This document shows, one piece after another, positions 24,499 to 36,499 of a stretch of 64,000 bases of DNA. Below the pieces are notes generated by a model. That model made no database searches, was not told the origin of the DNA, and saw only the letters and a program-made list of their open reading frames with translations. How positions within the stretch are numbered: position 1 is the first letter of the stretch; every line of letters starts with the position of its first letter. This DNA comes from Neckera pumila (Eukaryota; Streptophyta; Bryopsida; Hypnales; Neckeraceae): positions 2,542,001-2,606,000 of the forward strand of contig OZ018415.1 of assembly GCA_963969595.1 (NCBI GenBank), written 5' to 3'. A program made the position numbers and the translations under genes.

Positions 24499-25020
24499 GA
24501 CGTATATGTATCATTTAAGTATTGATATGTGGTATTTATACATGTTATATGCAAAGACAAACACATCTATATACAAAGTTCTATTCACTTTATATTTTAT
24601 GACATTCTCTATAGCAAGCAATATAGTTATTGTATTTTGAAGTAATACATCCTGCTTCTTTTCCCCTCATATCTTGGACTGAATATAATTGCGGCTAAAA
24701 TCCAAAAAATTTCCAAGGCAAAGGCCTCTCAATCCAACAACAGTTACGTTTGTATACTGGTTTTAGGTAATTAGTTTCAACAATTTACTTGCCCCATTTT
24801 AGCTAAACAGAGCTTGATGGATTCACTCTCACGTAGATTGCAAAGCAAACATTAGTTGGAAATCATGAAATTGATTGAGAATCTAATGGAGAAGTGGGTT
24901 GATAATCTGATCGACTAGAAATTTGGTCTGATTGCGAGGAAGAAGAGTGATCCAAATTAATCCGATCCCGTGGAAGACAAATCCGAGTAGTTGAAAACTT
25001 ACACCGCAAGTAGGAGTTTT
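24496..25020. other. Intergenic, no feature seen
   Basis: AT-rich to mixed composition. No gene or repeat is recognisable. Confidence 0.4.
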
Positions 25021-25602
25021 TTAACCCCTAAAGTCCCATTATCCCGACGGGGGACAAAATGGATTTTGGGCAAGTTCCTATGAGCTCAATTTTTGGTGAA
25101 ACTTTCTAAAATTTTTTCATTAGATAGAAAAATTTATTAGCTTCCTGGGAATATAATTTTTATTTCAATTAATGTTCGGGAGCAAAAGTTATGCTACAAT
25201 AACCTCAATATAGGGGAGATCAGGCAGCAAAAAAAATCCATAAAAAATTGAAATAAATTTTTTAATTATTTTTTTCTAATAAATTATGTTTTTGTCTAAA
25301 TAGTAAGGTTTGAATCATTCCATTTGGATTAGTGATGTGAAAGTTATAGAGTTTCTTGTTTTTTGGGCAATCAAAGCATCTTATTGAAAAAACTTTTTCT
25401 TTTACTTTGAATGCTGATATCTTTCAATCCATACAATTAAACATCACAAAAATTTTACCACATGATCTGAGAAAAGTGTAGTACAAGATCATGCGGTTAG
25501 ATTCTAAAAAAATTATTTTTTTTATTTCTTGGATGAACGCAACAAAAGTAGCAGTTTTGAGTGATTTTGATAGAAAAATGGCCTTGGGACTTTAGGGGTT
25601 GA
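25021..25602 (-). mobile_element. TTAA element, short family-A derivative, inverted copy
   Basis: Begins TTAACCCCTAAAGTCCCATT and ends GGGACTTTAGGGGTTGA, 582 bp. The right TTAA has mutated to TTGA. It is the inverted counterpart of 19829-20414, with the same deletion structure, so the two derive from one deleted progenitor that multiplied. Confidence 0.85.
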
Positions 25603-27155
25603 ACAACACAACTAGATTGGTGACTATGCACAATACTGTATATGACCAATCACAACGTGACTTTGTAGGATTGGAGCGAAGAAAGTGAGGATTCAAGAAC
25701 GGACCAAATACCACATGAATTGCAAATCCTTTGTATGTAGGAGTTGCCAAACGAGGCACGCTTGAACTTTTAGCTTGGATTCTACCTGCTACTTGTCCAT
25801 GGCTTAGCTATACATAAAGTGAACATCCGCCGCCTCTATCACTAAAATTTCCAGTTCCTACGAACATATTTGTGATTCATAATTATAAAAAAGGGATTCA
25901 CAATTATGAGAAGCATATTTTTGATGCCCTACATATTGCTATCATCGATGACTTTGAGCTTCGTGGACCTTAGAACAACATGTTGGCACTGGTAATGAAA
26001 TGCTCACGTTAGGGCCGCATTACCTAAAACTAGTAGTAGCATTCTAATATCTACAAAATTAGAGATTTTGATTTTTGAAGCTTTCTAATAGCTGTCGTTT
26101 AGTTCATCAATTTTAAAATAGTAGGCACATTTATTTTCCTACAAACAGTTCTTATTCCATGTCACTATAGCTTCCAACCAAGAATGGGGGAATATAAAAC
26201 CCCAATGGTGTAAACGGTGGAGAAACTACTTTGTTGCTACCTCCTCAAAAACCACGTGCTAGCAGCAGGTATCAAGTACCCAATCTTTGACTCTTGCTAC
26301 TTATTCAATTTCACAATTAAGCCAAACTTTGAATAATCACTCTCTTTCATATATACTCACATGGAACTCAAGCTTTACTATACAATAAAAACCAAGAATT
26401 TTGTGTTCAAACTCTAGTATCACTAAAAAAGATCAAATCTCCCACTTCAAACCTCCAAACTTCATGAAACTACCACCTAAATGTTAAAAAACAAGATAAC
26501 TATATTTGAGGTGTCATTTTCATGCTAATTCAAGCCACTTGTCTAAAAAAAATCCAATTGCATTCATTGCACTTCAAGTTGTGTTTGTAGCTCTTACATC
26601 AATGGTTCTTGCACTAGTACATGTACTGGTTAATTGTACATGTACAATTCAGATTTTGTGAATTTGAACTCCATATATGAAGCTCCACCAACCTCTCAAT
26701 ACAAATCATTATTGAGTCAAGCAATGTGGTAGCTTGTGGACACACGGATATGATTTGGTGAATAGGTGCACTTCAAGAGGTTTTGTTTCTTCAGCTAGCA
26801 ATATTTGGTACAAATAATAGTATTGGAAGGGACCATTGGTTCTATAGGATCCTGGTGGACATAACATCAACTTTGACTGGGAGGAGCTAGAAGAGTTCAC
26901 TCAAATCAATAAGTGCTAATGCTTTTATTCTTAGTTTAGATGGTCTAGTGATAAGTTTGGTATAGTGTGGTGATGAAATCAAATGGTATGCTAATGAGTT
27001 CACATGCTCTTGTAATGAGTTCAGATTGTCTTCTTGCAAGCACCTAGTTACTAGGGCACTACAAAGGTATTGGAAGTTTAGAAAGTTTTTGAATCTGTGA
27101 GATAATAGGTGTTTTGATTTTGTCTTCACTAGTGGTGTAGGTGTGCTTTAGAGCT
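25603..27155. other. Intergenic, no gene seen
   Basis: Antisense frames at 26709-26900, 26887-27129 and 27059-27358 show no domain; the last overlaps the transposase relic. No Tc1 terminal repeat was identified in this stretch. Confidence 0.4.
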
Positions 27156-28168
27156 ATGAAGACTAGACTATTGAATGAGGCTGAGAGAGAGGTGATGGTT
27201 GGAATGCGCACTAGTGGCATGTCAACCCACCGTATTGCGGCACTATTAGGAATGGCACAGTCTGCTGTCTTTATTGTTTGGAAGAATTTCCAAGATCGTG
27301 GAATGCTACAATTGTTGAAGTCAAGTGGTAGGCCTCCGAATCTCAACATGTGTGGCAAGAGGGCGCTTGGTTGTATTCTTTCTCAAAATTGACGTCTACT
27401 ACTTGCCGCAATTAGAGAGCAAATGTATGTGAAGATTTTCTCCACTACATTAAGGAAATGATGAAGAGTATTGAGATTTGTAACCAGGTTGCTACAAAGA
27501 AGCCATATCTTAGTGAGAAGCATAAGGCAGGGAGGTTGGCATTTGCTAAACAACATCGACACTAAACGGCATCTAACTAAAAGAATGTGATATGGACAGA
27601 TGAATCTTCATTTGAAATCAAAAAAAGATCAAGGCAAGTGAAGGTATGGCAAAAGTCACATGAATGTTTCTCTTTGGATTGTTTAGTATCTTCCTTTAAA
27701 TCTAGCTGTTCATCAATGAGGGTATGGGGTGCATTGATAAGTGTCTACTTGTTATAATGCCACCTGATAGACAGAGAGGTAGGGACTTCGTCGATGTAGT
27801 TTATGAAAGCCGATTGAGTGGCTTCTACTTTCTCCACAATCACCCTGAGACACTTATATTCGTAGAAGATGGCGCTCTGATATACTATAGCAAGAAATCA
27901 AGTGATTAGAGGCACGCACATGGCATAAGAAAGCTTTCATGGCCTACAAACTCTCCGGATTTTAAGCCCCATTGAAAACATGTGGAAGATTGTAAAAGAC
28001 ATCGTCTAAAATGAAGTGCTACTACAAAATAAAGAAGGATTAGTCTCAACACCATTCTAAAGACATGGGAAGAGGTGTCTCTAAAGATGATTAAAGTTCT
28101 CCTTACTAGCATGCCTCACCGTATGAAGGTTGTAATCAAAGCTAATGGTGGTAGCACTAGATGGTAGA
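27156..28168 (+). pseudogene. Tc1-type DD34E transposase relic
   Basis: Decayed transposase of the Tc1/mariner superfamily. The first frame (27156-27392) carries the N-terminal helix-turn-helix region, with REVMVGMRTSGMSTHRIA and the linker SGRPPNL. Downstream fragments in other frames read PYLSEKHKAGRLAFAKQH, then NVIWTDESSFEI (first catalytic Asp), LIFVEDGALIYYSKK (second Asp) and WPTNSPDFKP. A one-base shift then gives IENMWKIVKDIV (catalytic Glu). There are 34 residues between the second Asp and the Glu, the Tc1 DD34E spacing. At least four in-frame stops and several frameshifts make it non-functional. Terminal inverted repeats were not found. Confidence 0.9.
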
Positions 28169-28879
28169 TAGTATATCAAAAAATGCTATATTTATGTATA
28201 ATTTTATAAACTTTTTTGTAAAAGCTTAAAAGATCAATAAAAAAGATTTTATTATCTTTCCAATGCACTTTGTGGTTTGTGATTTGGATCATTTTCAAGA
28301 ATGTGGTGGCAAGTCAAATTGGAGGTAGAGTAGAACTCCCCATTACCACCATCCACCCAATTCTGCCACCTATAAGACCCTCCCATTTCTTCAGTGGCCC
28401 ACCCATTCCCACAATCTTAGCACCCCTTTATCATGATGGTAATGCACTTGGAGAGCGGCTATGTTAGCCCACACTTTAATAAGAGTCCATGCATGCTTCA
28501 ACAAGGGTCTATTCATGCTTTAACATTTCAACTTTGAAAAGTCACAAAATATTCACTTCTTATCAGAATGGCTTCATTCTTTTTGCAAATGACTTCTCTC
28601 AAACTTTAAATCTCCAAAAAATATAGGAGCTAACAAATAGATTTTCCAAAATACTTGGATAGCAAATTTGTATAATAGTGGACAATTCTACACTATGTGC
28701 TCTATTTTTGTAAAGTGATTGCTATGAACGTAAACTTCTTGGTGGATATTGTACACTCAATTTGCCTTTAAAATACTAGTCTATATACTCCTTGCACTAA
28801 ATGAACTAATCCACTTTGAAAGCTTTGTTCTCACAAAAACATTCCCTTCAAATCTAAATTTTTAAAAATTCTAATCCTA
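28169..28879. other. Intergenic, no feature seen
   Basis: AT-rich. A CA/CC-rich patch at about 28340-28440 is unexplained. It may include the remaining 3' part of the Tc1-type element, whose end could not be located. Confidence 0.35.
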
Positions 28880-29034
28880 CAGTAGTACTAGTCAAGAACG
28901 AGATCTTGTGGTTATAAATCCTAAAAAATGATAATTTTTTTAATTAATTGCCCTGCAATTATAAACTGATGTTTTTGGCAATTTTGGGAGTATTTGCATT
29001 GCGATTGTTTTACACATGGATCTTCAGGGGTTAA
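28880..29034 (-). mobile_element. TTAA element fragment (family A terminus)
   Basis: GATCTTGTGGTTATAAATCC, TTTTTGGCAATTTTG and the terminal CTTCAGGGGTTAA follow the order of the end of the inverted family-A copies. The other end is missing. Confidence 0.55.
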
Positions 29035-31160
29035 CAAAGATTGTAGTAATTTCTACAGTGCTTTTAATAGTGACACTAGTTCTACAAGGTTACACAGATA
29101 AATCAATGTAGTTGACTACTCTATCATTTTTTCATTTGGAAAAAAAGATGACATATTTGAGACATTGGGAAAAGAAAAACATCACTGGGATCCACTAAAT
29201 ATTGGCAATACAATTATGAAATTGAGGAGATCTTTCAATTAATAACAAGCAGGTTGTTATTACTAAAAACATGGTTAAAAAATATGAAGAGGATAGTTCT
29301 TATGTGATAAATACTTGGCAAGTTCCATTGCATTTGTGAATGACCAAAAAATTAAGATCTTACAAAATGACGACCATGAGTGAAACCAAAAGTGGCAGGC
29401 ACCTTTTGCTTGTCTCCACCCCGTGAAGACAAATCCCATCTATCGATTTCTAGAGAGTGAAGTGGAAACCCCTCTAAATGCCGCTGATGCAATTTCTTTC
29501 CAAAAAAAATGGTGTTGAACCCCCGCCATCAATCTTGATGGAAAAAATTAAGAAACTTCCGTAGTATTGTCGATGTAGCACTGTGAAGCAAAAAGTGAAT
29601 AGTTGTTGATCTTTAGCAGACAATTTGGGCCGCTCAAATATTAGGATTTGGTGCTTAAGCTTATGTATTCAAGAAGACAAGTTTATTATGTATGTATATA
29701 GCATTGCAACGTCTTATATAGCTACACCCAACCTGAGGAGGTAAATTTGTTGTTTGTGATCTTGTTCAATACTATTTGCCTGCAATTGTATTTGTTGACT
29801 TTGCTTGGGTACTTGTCTTCATTGAGTTTGTTCGTTTGCCTGCCTAAGAGAGCCAAGTAAAATTTAAACCAAGATTTCTTCAGCAAACAGAGTCATACGA
29901 GATCCTTTTGATTCAAATACTGCTCACAGTGGTTAGGTTTACTTATTTTCTCGGATTGTATATGTGTTTCTCAATGATTGTCTTCTTCAAAACGTTCAAT
30001 CAATTTTCAAAACCTTCAATTAAAGACTTTCATTTTCCCAAGAAGTGATGCTTGGATACTTGGATTGTATAGAGATAGAGGTATCACTACTTTTAGAGGG
30101 CGAGTGCATAGGCAAGAAACCTTCAAATGAGGTAGGAATTAAATTGTGCATTTTTCATGGTCGTAGTGATAAAAGTCAGTCATGGAGCTGGCCAAAGTCA
30201 CGAGAGTATCCTTTCACAAGTAATATCTATATATTTCTATATTTTGCAAGTTCTTTACATTACAAAATTAAAATTCTAATAAATTCTATTGTAGGTTTAA
30301 CAACTTGGCTAGTTCTATAGCTTGGCAGTATTTTCACTGAAGCTAGCAAAAGCAACAACAAATATTTACATTAGCTTGAAAAGAGTTGAGTTAGGTTCTA
30401 GATCTTGTTCATGTGAGTTTTGTATATTAACATCTTTATTAATTGTTTTTTGTAGCTTTTGATATTTTTCCTAGCTTTTAGCATTTCCATAGTAGTGGCA
30501 GTGGCAATAGCATCATGTATTTTTGTTTTTCTGTGCAGTTTATCAACCGTGTTGAAAAGCAACACTAACCGCATTCCTTGTAGTCGGAAGGGTTTGAGCC
30601 CCTTTGCTTGAAAATGGAGTCTAATTCCTTGTCAAAGCTATTTTTTGATAATTCATTCAATGTGGTTCGAATAGGGTTTGAGAATGCCACCGGTTGTGTC
30701 TTAGATAGTAATGCAACAACTTGCAAAGAGAAAGATGTGGAGATAGAAAACGCTGCAGCTTGTGAAGGAAAAAATAGACATTCAAAGTCTATCAACATTG
30801 CAATACAATTTAAATTTGTTGGAGTTGAAATGAAGAAAATTGTTGTTGCTAAAAATATTGCAAATAAATAAGTTTGCACATAAGCAAATACCAATTTAGA
30901 ACTTGCCTTGAAAAAACCTCCAAGGAGAAGAGCTCCTCTATTTGCTCAAGAAGTTGGATGTTAGTGTTACCATTTCTATGGGAAGCTCTAATTTCTCTAT
31001 TGAGCTTTTGGAAAAAATTGATGAATTTAATTGGAAAAGAGTGTATATTTGGACTTTGTTCTATCAAAAGAGGTGGAGCTCTACAAAAGCTGCACATGCA
31101 AATGACATGTTGGCTTTTGGCTTTATCACCGGATATAGTTAGTAAATGCATCAAAACTTA
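29035..31160. other. Intergenic with unrecognised short frames
   Basis: Overlapping frames at 30045-30320, 30608-30871, 30874-31224 and 30942-31142 (+) and 30565-30894 (-) have rather even amino-acid composition but no domain I recognise. They could be parts of a decayed gene or transposon. I make no functional call. Confidence 0.25.
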
Positions 31161-31382
31161 TACTACAAGAGAATTGGATGTTTTAAGTGAGTTTTTAAGC
31201 ATAGTCCTAGACATAAGGTTTTAAGTAATGACCTTCAAGGCAATTTTCAGCAAAATTTTACTAGAAACACATGTATTTCTAGTAAAATTTTGCTGAAAAT
31301 TGCCTTGAAGGTCATTACTTAAAATCTTATGTCTAGGACTATACTTAAAAACTCATTTAAAACACCCTATTCTCTTGTAGTG
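31161..31382. mobile_element. Palindromic CACTA-type MITE, 222 bp
   Basis: The whole element is one near-perfect palindrome: two 110-base arms with 6 mismatches by my count and no spacer (centre ACATGT at 31269-31274). Termini are TACTACAAGAGAA and the inverted CACTACAAGAGAA, the CACTA-superfamily signature with one mutated end. It is flanked by TTA on both sides (31158-31160 and 31383-31385), matching the 3-bp target duplication of CACTA elements. No coding capacity; a transcript would fold into a long hairpin. Confidence 0.85.
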
Positions 31383-32754
31383 TTATTTCAAATGGGACGA
31401 TGGTCAAAATGCCCCAATGGGGCATCATATTTTTACTGAAACTCTTCCTCATACCAGGGTACACACATTCATTGGAATGTTGAATTGTAAGGGTATCTTG
31501 TCAAAGATAAATGCAAAGAATATTTTTAGTGTATGCGCAAGAATGTGATTACAAAGCAAGTCACAGAAAGAGTTAAAGAATACATCAAGCACGATACTCC
31601 ATGTGCTTAAAACATAAATGTTGTGATTTATATAAACGTCATCGAAAGGACTGTAACATATTCCAATTACAAGATTAAAAAACCCATTAGGTTCACAAAA
31701 GGGGTATATGTGTCATTTTTCTACTATTTGTAAAAATATTACACAAATTCTAAAAAATGGACCTTAGTCATTCTTCTATTGAGTGTAAAACTTTTACATT
31801 CAAAAATTATCAAAGTGATATATGTGTAGTCATTTTTTAAAACTTCCAAATTTCTCCATTCCAAGAAACCACAAGTGTTTCAATGTTAAGAACTACAGTA
31901 CAAATTTAGTAGCCAAGTCACCGTCACCAAAAAAACACTAGAATGAATGTGGACCTAACTATGGTTCTAAGACTAGCGTCTGTACTAGTCTCAAGCAAAT
32001 ATGTATGAAAAAGAGATGCATCGTGAGTGCCATCAGTGACAATAACCATTTTGATCTCGCTCCAAAAATTTACATGCAACAATATAATCATATGAATAAA
32101 AACGGATCAAGTAGCCCTGTCTTTTTTTCATTTGATTAGAAAAGAAATTCTTTAGGGATAAACCATCCTTTTTTAAACAAGAATTTTAAAATTTTCACCT
32201 AAACAAATATTCTAGAAGTATTAAAAAAGATCCATAATTGTTTCAGAATTCTACTACAAAAGCCAACAATTTCAGGTTTAGCCTCGAGTCTCTTAAAAGA
32301 TTACCTGCAACCACATAATCATTCTCTACAGCTTTTTGTGCCTTGTCCAAGCCTGTTGCATGTTGTTGCATATCTAAATCTACAACGCGAGAATATGGTT
32401 TTGTATGCTCAAAAAATATTTGAATCACATCATCTATGTCAACGGCATCTAAATTCATCATACATTTTCTGAGCTTTGAAACCTTATTGTATTCCACCCC
32501 ACCTTGGTGAACATACAAAAGCCAAAAAGATGAGGGTGTGTACTATCCAAACTACAACATCAACAAAAGATTGCTAGGAAGAGTACTTCCGGGTGAATGC
32601 AAGAAACACCTGCTAGTTTTGTTGCGTTTTGCAGTACTCATGCCTTTTTTCTTCCTGGAATTCTTTAAAATTAGAAAAATGAATTTTAAAAAATTAAAAA
32701 ATATAGCTAATGTATGCACCTTTAAGATGAAGTAGAAATCAACAATTGATCTGA
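31383..32754. other. Intergenic with one unrecognised antisense frame
   Basis: A 91-codon minus-strand frame at 32243-32518 is acidic with normal composition (it includes VDIDDVIQIFFEHTKPYSR), unlike most frames in this AT-rich DNA. I do not recognise it. It may be an exon or a gene fragment. Confidence 0.25.
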
Positions 32755-33136
32755 AGCCAAAAATTGAAAATTTCTTCAAAAACCAATTGTGGATTGAATA
32801 TTTGTGATTTTCATAAGAATTTTTTCCATTTAGTTGAAAATGTTAAGCTTTAATCATAGTAATTTTTAAAGATTTTTATTTTACAATTTTATTTAAGTCG
32901 TTTTTGGAGGGTCATATTTTGAACTAAAACGTAATTTTCTGAAGCTAGATATATTAGTATCCTTTGAATTATAGCATATTTGCAAAGCAAAGTCTTCAAA
33001 ATCTATATTGTACATATCTTAAGGAAATAAAATAAGACTCTACCAAAAAATTGATAGATAAAAATTACATTTTTGTATGCTTGGGATGTATTTATTCATT
33101 CATCTATAATTCAAAATTTGAACATCTAATCTTTAA
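32755..33136 (+). mobile_element. TTAA element fragment, family H
   Basis: Matches the right two thirds of the element at 55951-56537: CAATTGTGGATTGAATATTT, TCATAGTAATTTTTAAAG, GGAGGGTCATATTTTGAACT, AATTATAGCATATTTGC. It runs into the TTAA that starts the next element. Confidence 0.65.
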
Positions 33137-34643
33137 CCCCTAAAGGACCAAGGTCATTTTTTTGCCAAAAAGCACTCAAAACTGCCATTTCTGCTGCGTT
33201 GACCAAAAAAATAAAAATAATTTTTTTTTTCAAAATCCAACTGTAGAATCTTGTACTTAACTTCTCTAAGATCATGTGGTCAAAAGTTCATCAAGTTTGA
33301 CCGTATGGATTGGAAGATATGAACTTTCAAAGTTGGGAAAAAATAAATTTTGAACATTGCCCTATAATTTTAGCTGAGGCTTTGACCACTAATATAGGAA
33401 AAAACTTGCTCTACACAAAGTTGAGCTTTAATTTTTTTATGTAGGAGACTATGATAGGTATGTGTGGAACAATTTTCAAACAAATTGGAGAGATAGAACA
33501 TATTGGAGAAATTCTTGCAATGCAGGAAGGTCTTGAAATTTGCATATACACTACTTGAAATTTTAAGCATTTTGTCAATTTCAAAATTTTGAGTTCACAA
33601 ATCCAAATGGAGAAAAAAATATTTTGTCAACAACAAGGAAAAACTGGAACTTTTACTGAAGGTCAATAATCGAGAGAGCTACAAGGTAATATAAAGTTTT
33701 TTCTTGTTTGGACCTTCGAGCAAAAAGTTATGGGCATTTTTTACAAAGTAGGAGAGGAGGGGCAGGTTGGGCAAGGCCTGTGGACACTAAGAGCCTATTG
33801 ACTGGACGGAGGGCAATAAAGAGGGGCAAGTGGTCAAGCAGGAGGGGGGGCTCAACATTACGGGCCCTGTTGACAACTCTATACGAGACATAGGGCCGGG
33901 AACATAATAGAAGGGACAGGAATGCCAGGAGGAGTTGAGAATTCTAGAGAGGGGTGGGGAATGCAAAGGGGACAACAAAGAGGCCATCTAACAGCGCCTA
34001 CCCCACAGCACCTAACATTCTTCTCCAAATTATTGACGGAAAGTCAGGATGTTAGGGGCCTGACTTCAGGAAGGCCGAGTTAAACATTAGTCTTTGGACA
34101 GCTTTTTACCTTTTCATGTCGTAAGTTTTTTTCCTATGTTGTAGAAGAATGAGATGTCTCAGTATTTACTGTTCAGATTTGAGTAATTCAAAAGTTCAAA
34201 ATGTACATAGTGCTTGCAAATTTGCCTAGTATATATGCAACTTTTAAGAGCTATTTGCATTGCAAAAAAATTCCATGTGTTCTGCCCTTCCGTATCATTT
34301 GAAAATTGTCCCATACATATCCAGCATGGTCTCCTACATCAAGGAATTAAAGCTCAACTTTATGTAGAGCAAGTTTTTTGTTGTAAGACTGGTTAGAGAG
34401 AAGCAGAAGTTTTTGGCACGAACAAAAAAATCTTTTTTCTTCTATTTTGATATCAATATCTCACTCTCCTTCATATGAATTAGCTTGATTTTTGTTAGCA
34501 CACACCTCTTTTAGTCCAAGACAAGATCCTACGATTGGATCATTGGAAAAAACTATGTTTCCAACTTTTTTGGTGTATCCCCTAAAAATGGTAGCTTTAA
34601 CAAACTTTTAGCCAAAACATAGTCATGGTCCTTTAGGGATTAA
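33133..34643. mobile_element. Large foldback TTAA element with a GC-rich centre
   Basis: Begins TTAACCCCTAAAGGACCAAG and ends GGTCCTTTAGGGATTAA, 1511 bp. The arms (about 500 bp each) are inverted copies; for example AACTTGCTCTACACAAAG near 33405 returns inverted near 34355-34375. The centre, about 33720-34090, is purine- and GC-rich and unlike either arm or the flanks. It could be captured sequence. It has no recognisable coding content. Confidence 0.75.
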
Positions 34644-35569
34644 CCCCTAAAGAACCAAACGGCATTTTTTGGCAACATAGCAATTTTGGCTAGCTCACTA
34701 CGAACGGAAATTTTAATTTTTTTCTTTGAAAATTTCACACATTGTGTGCCCGAGGAGTAGGTTTAAGGCCCAACAATTTTCAAAACTTTTGATTACATAG
34801 TTAAAAAGTTACTGGATGATATGTCATTTTTGACGTTCAGCGGGCAACTCAAATTTTTACTAAAAAATCCTTTTTTAAAAAAATAAAAATTTGAAATTGG
34901 TTCTTTAGATTTGCATATACATGTAAAGCTTTGAATTATTCCATTTTGATTTATGAGATGAAAATTATGAGGTGTTCTAGTTTGTGGGTAGTTATGGATT
35001 CCCTACTCTAAAATAAACTTTGAAGTCCTTCATTTAACTCAATTTTCAATTTTGGGATAAGAAAGGAACTAATAGGATGTATATTGTTTATTGCAACAGT
35101 ACAACCATTGGAATTGACATTTTTCAATTCCGTAATTAAATTCTTAACAATTTCGTGTTTTGAATCATTCTCTACTTCTTTCTATAACCTATTTTTTTCC
35201 TATATGTTGTACAATTCCAAATGATCTGAAAAGTTTCAAGCATGTAGCCAGCTTGATTTGAAGAATGAATCCAAGGAGTAACCACAATTTGGACTTTTTT
35301 TCATTTAAATGTGACCTTGTAAAGTGCAGCTACCCGATTTTTTGCAGGACCCCAAAAAGGTTTTTTGTCAATTGAAATGCTAATATCTTGCAATCTACAA
35401 GGTGAAAAATTCTGAAAATTTTTCCACATACTCTCAAACAAGTTTACTATAAGGTCCTAAAATTATATCTGTCCAAAATTTTTTTTTTCTAAAATTTGGT
35501 ACTTGTACTAGAGATGGCAGTTTTGGAGTCTTTTGGGTGAAAACATAGTTTCTGACCTTTAGGGATTAA
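34640..35569 (-). mobile_element. TTAA element, family DF
   Basis: Begins TTAACCCCTAAAGAACC and ends GACCTTTAGGGATTAA, 930 bp. One half is the foldback-arm sequence of 20444, the other the family-F sequence of 22125, in the order seen (inverted) at 48425-49333. Its left TTAA is the right TTAA of the preceding element. Confidence 0.85.
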
Positions 35570-35590
35570 AGGATTAGGCCTGAAGGGTGT

Positions 35591-35873
35591 CATTAGAGGA
35601 GTTTTGGCCTTCTAAGGGACTGTGAGTTCCCAGACTGTGGGAACTCTGCTGGAATGCTGAAACGCTGCCAAATGGCCGGGCTGACGTGGCCAAGCGACTG
35701 CCACGTCATTTTTGAATTTTTTTTTTTGGTTAAAACGATATTTTGGTAACTTTTTTTTTTTTTTTTTTTGAAAAAAAAAAAAACTGACAAAGTCGTATTG
35801 TCATTCCCTGAATCTGGGCAGACTGGGGAACGGGCTTGAAATAGTCTTCCAAGGCCCCGAAACTCCTCTAACG
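35591..35873. mobile_element. CATTAGAGG-family MITE, third copy
   Basis: Begins CATTAGAGGAGTTTTGGCC and ends GGCCCCGAAACTCCTCTAACG, 283 bp. It shares GGGAGTTCCCAG-like, GCCACGTCA and GGGGAACGGGCTTGAAAT segments with the copies at 19687 and 21571. The middle has long homopolymer T and A runs. Confidence 0.8.
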
Positions 35874-36499
35874 TATATTTCCTCCATATATAAAAAAACC
35901 AATTCAAGTTCAGGAAAAAAGCCTAAAATAAGCTCAAATGATTTTTTATATAAAAAACATTTCATCATGGTATATAGGAATAGCTTTTACTAGAATGGGA
36001 ATTACAATCTAGAAAAAATGTTCAAAATTGTTCTAAAAAGAAGGATTGAAAATTTATTTTTTTAATGGACTTTTGTTTTGTTGATTGTTTGTCACTGGAA
36101 TATGATAGCATGAATACATATTTTGATGGTTTAGCCAAGCCCTATGTGTATCATCTATGAAATTTTTTCCATTTTGAACATGTAGAATTGCATATTGCCG
36201 ATAGTCACTTTGTTCATTTTCCAACTAGTATAAAATGACATTGGGATAGCCCTTTTCTTTCAACCACAATGCAAAAATGCATTTTAGTGACAAGTATAAA
36301 GACCCCTTTAATTAGAGTATTGACAACAATCCATGTCTAAATTGCTATCAAGCATAACTGTCCATTAAAATATCACACTTCATGATTGTATTTGGTACAC
36401 TAAAGACATCATTTCTTCACGCAAATTGATTGTTCAACTCTAGTGATATTCTTTTCTTTTTCCAAAAATATAGGGACCTTGATAGTGAGGTCACCATAG
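35874..36499. other. Intergenic, no feature seen
   Basis: AT-rich, with no recognisable gene, RNA or repeat. Confidence 0.4.

Noticed and set aside
27059..27358. 99-codon minus-strand frame as a gene
   Set aside because: It is opposite the helix-turn-helix region of the transposase relic, which has clear family motifs.
19687..35873. Assigning the CATTAGAGG MITEs to the hAT superfamily
   Set aside because: TAGAGG-like tips are suggestive, but none of the three copies shows an 8-bp target duplication.
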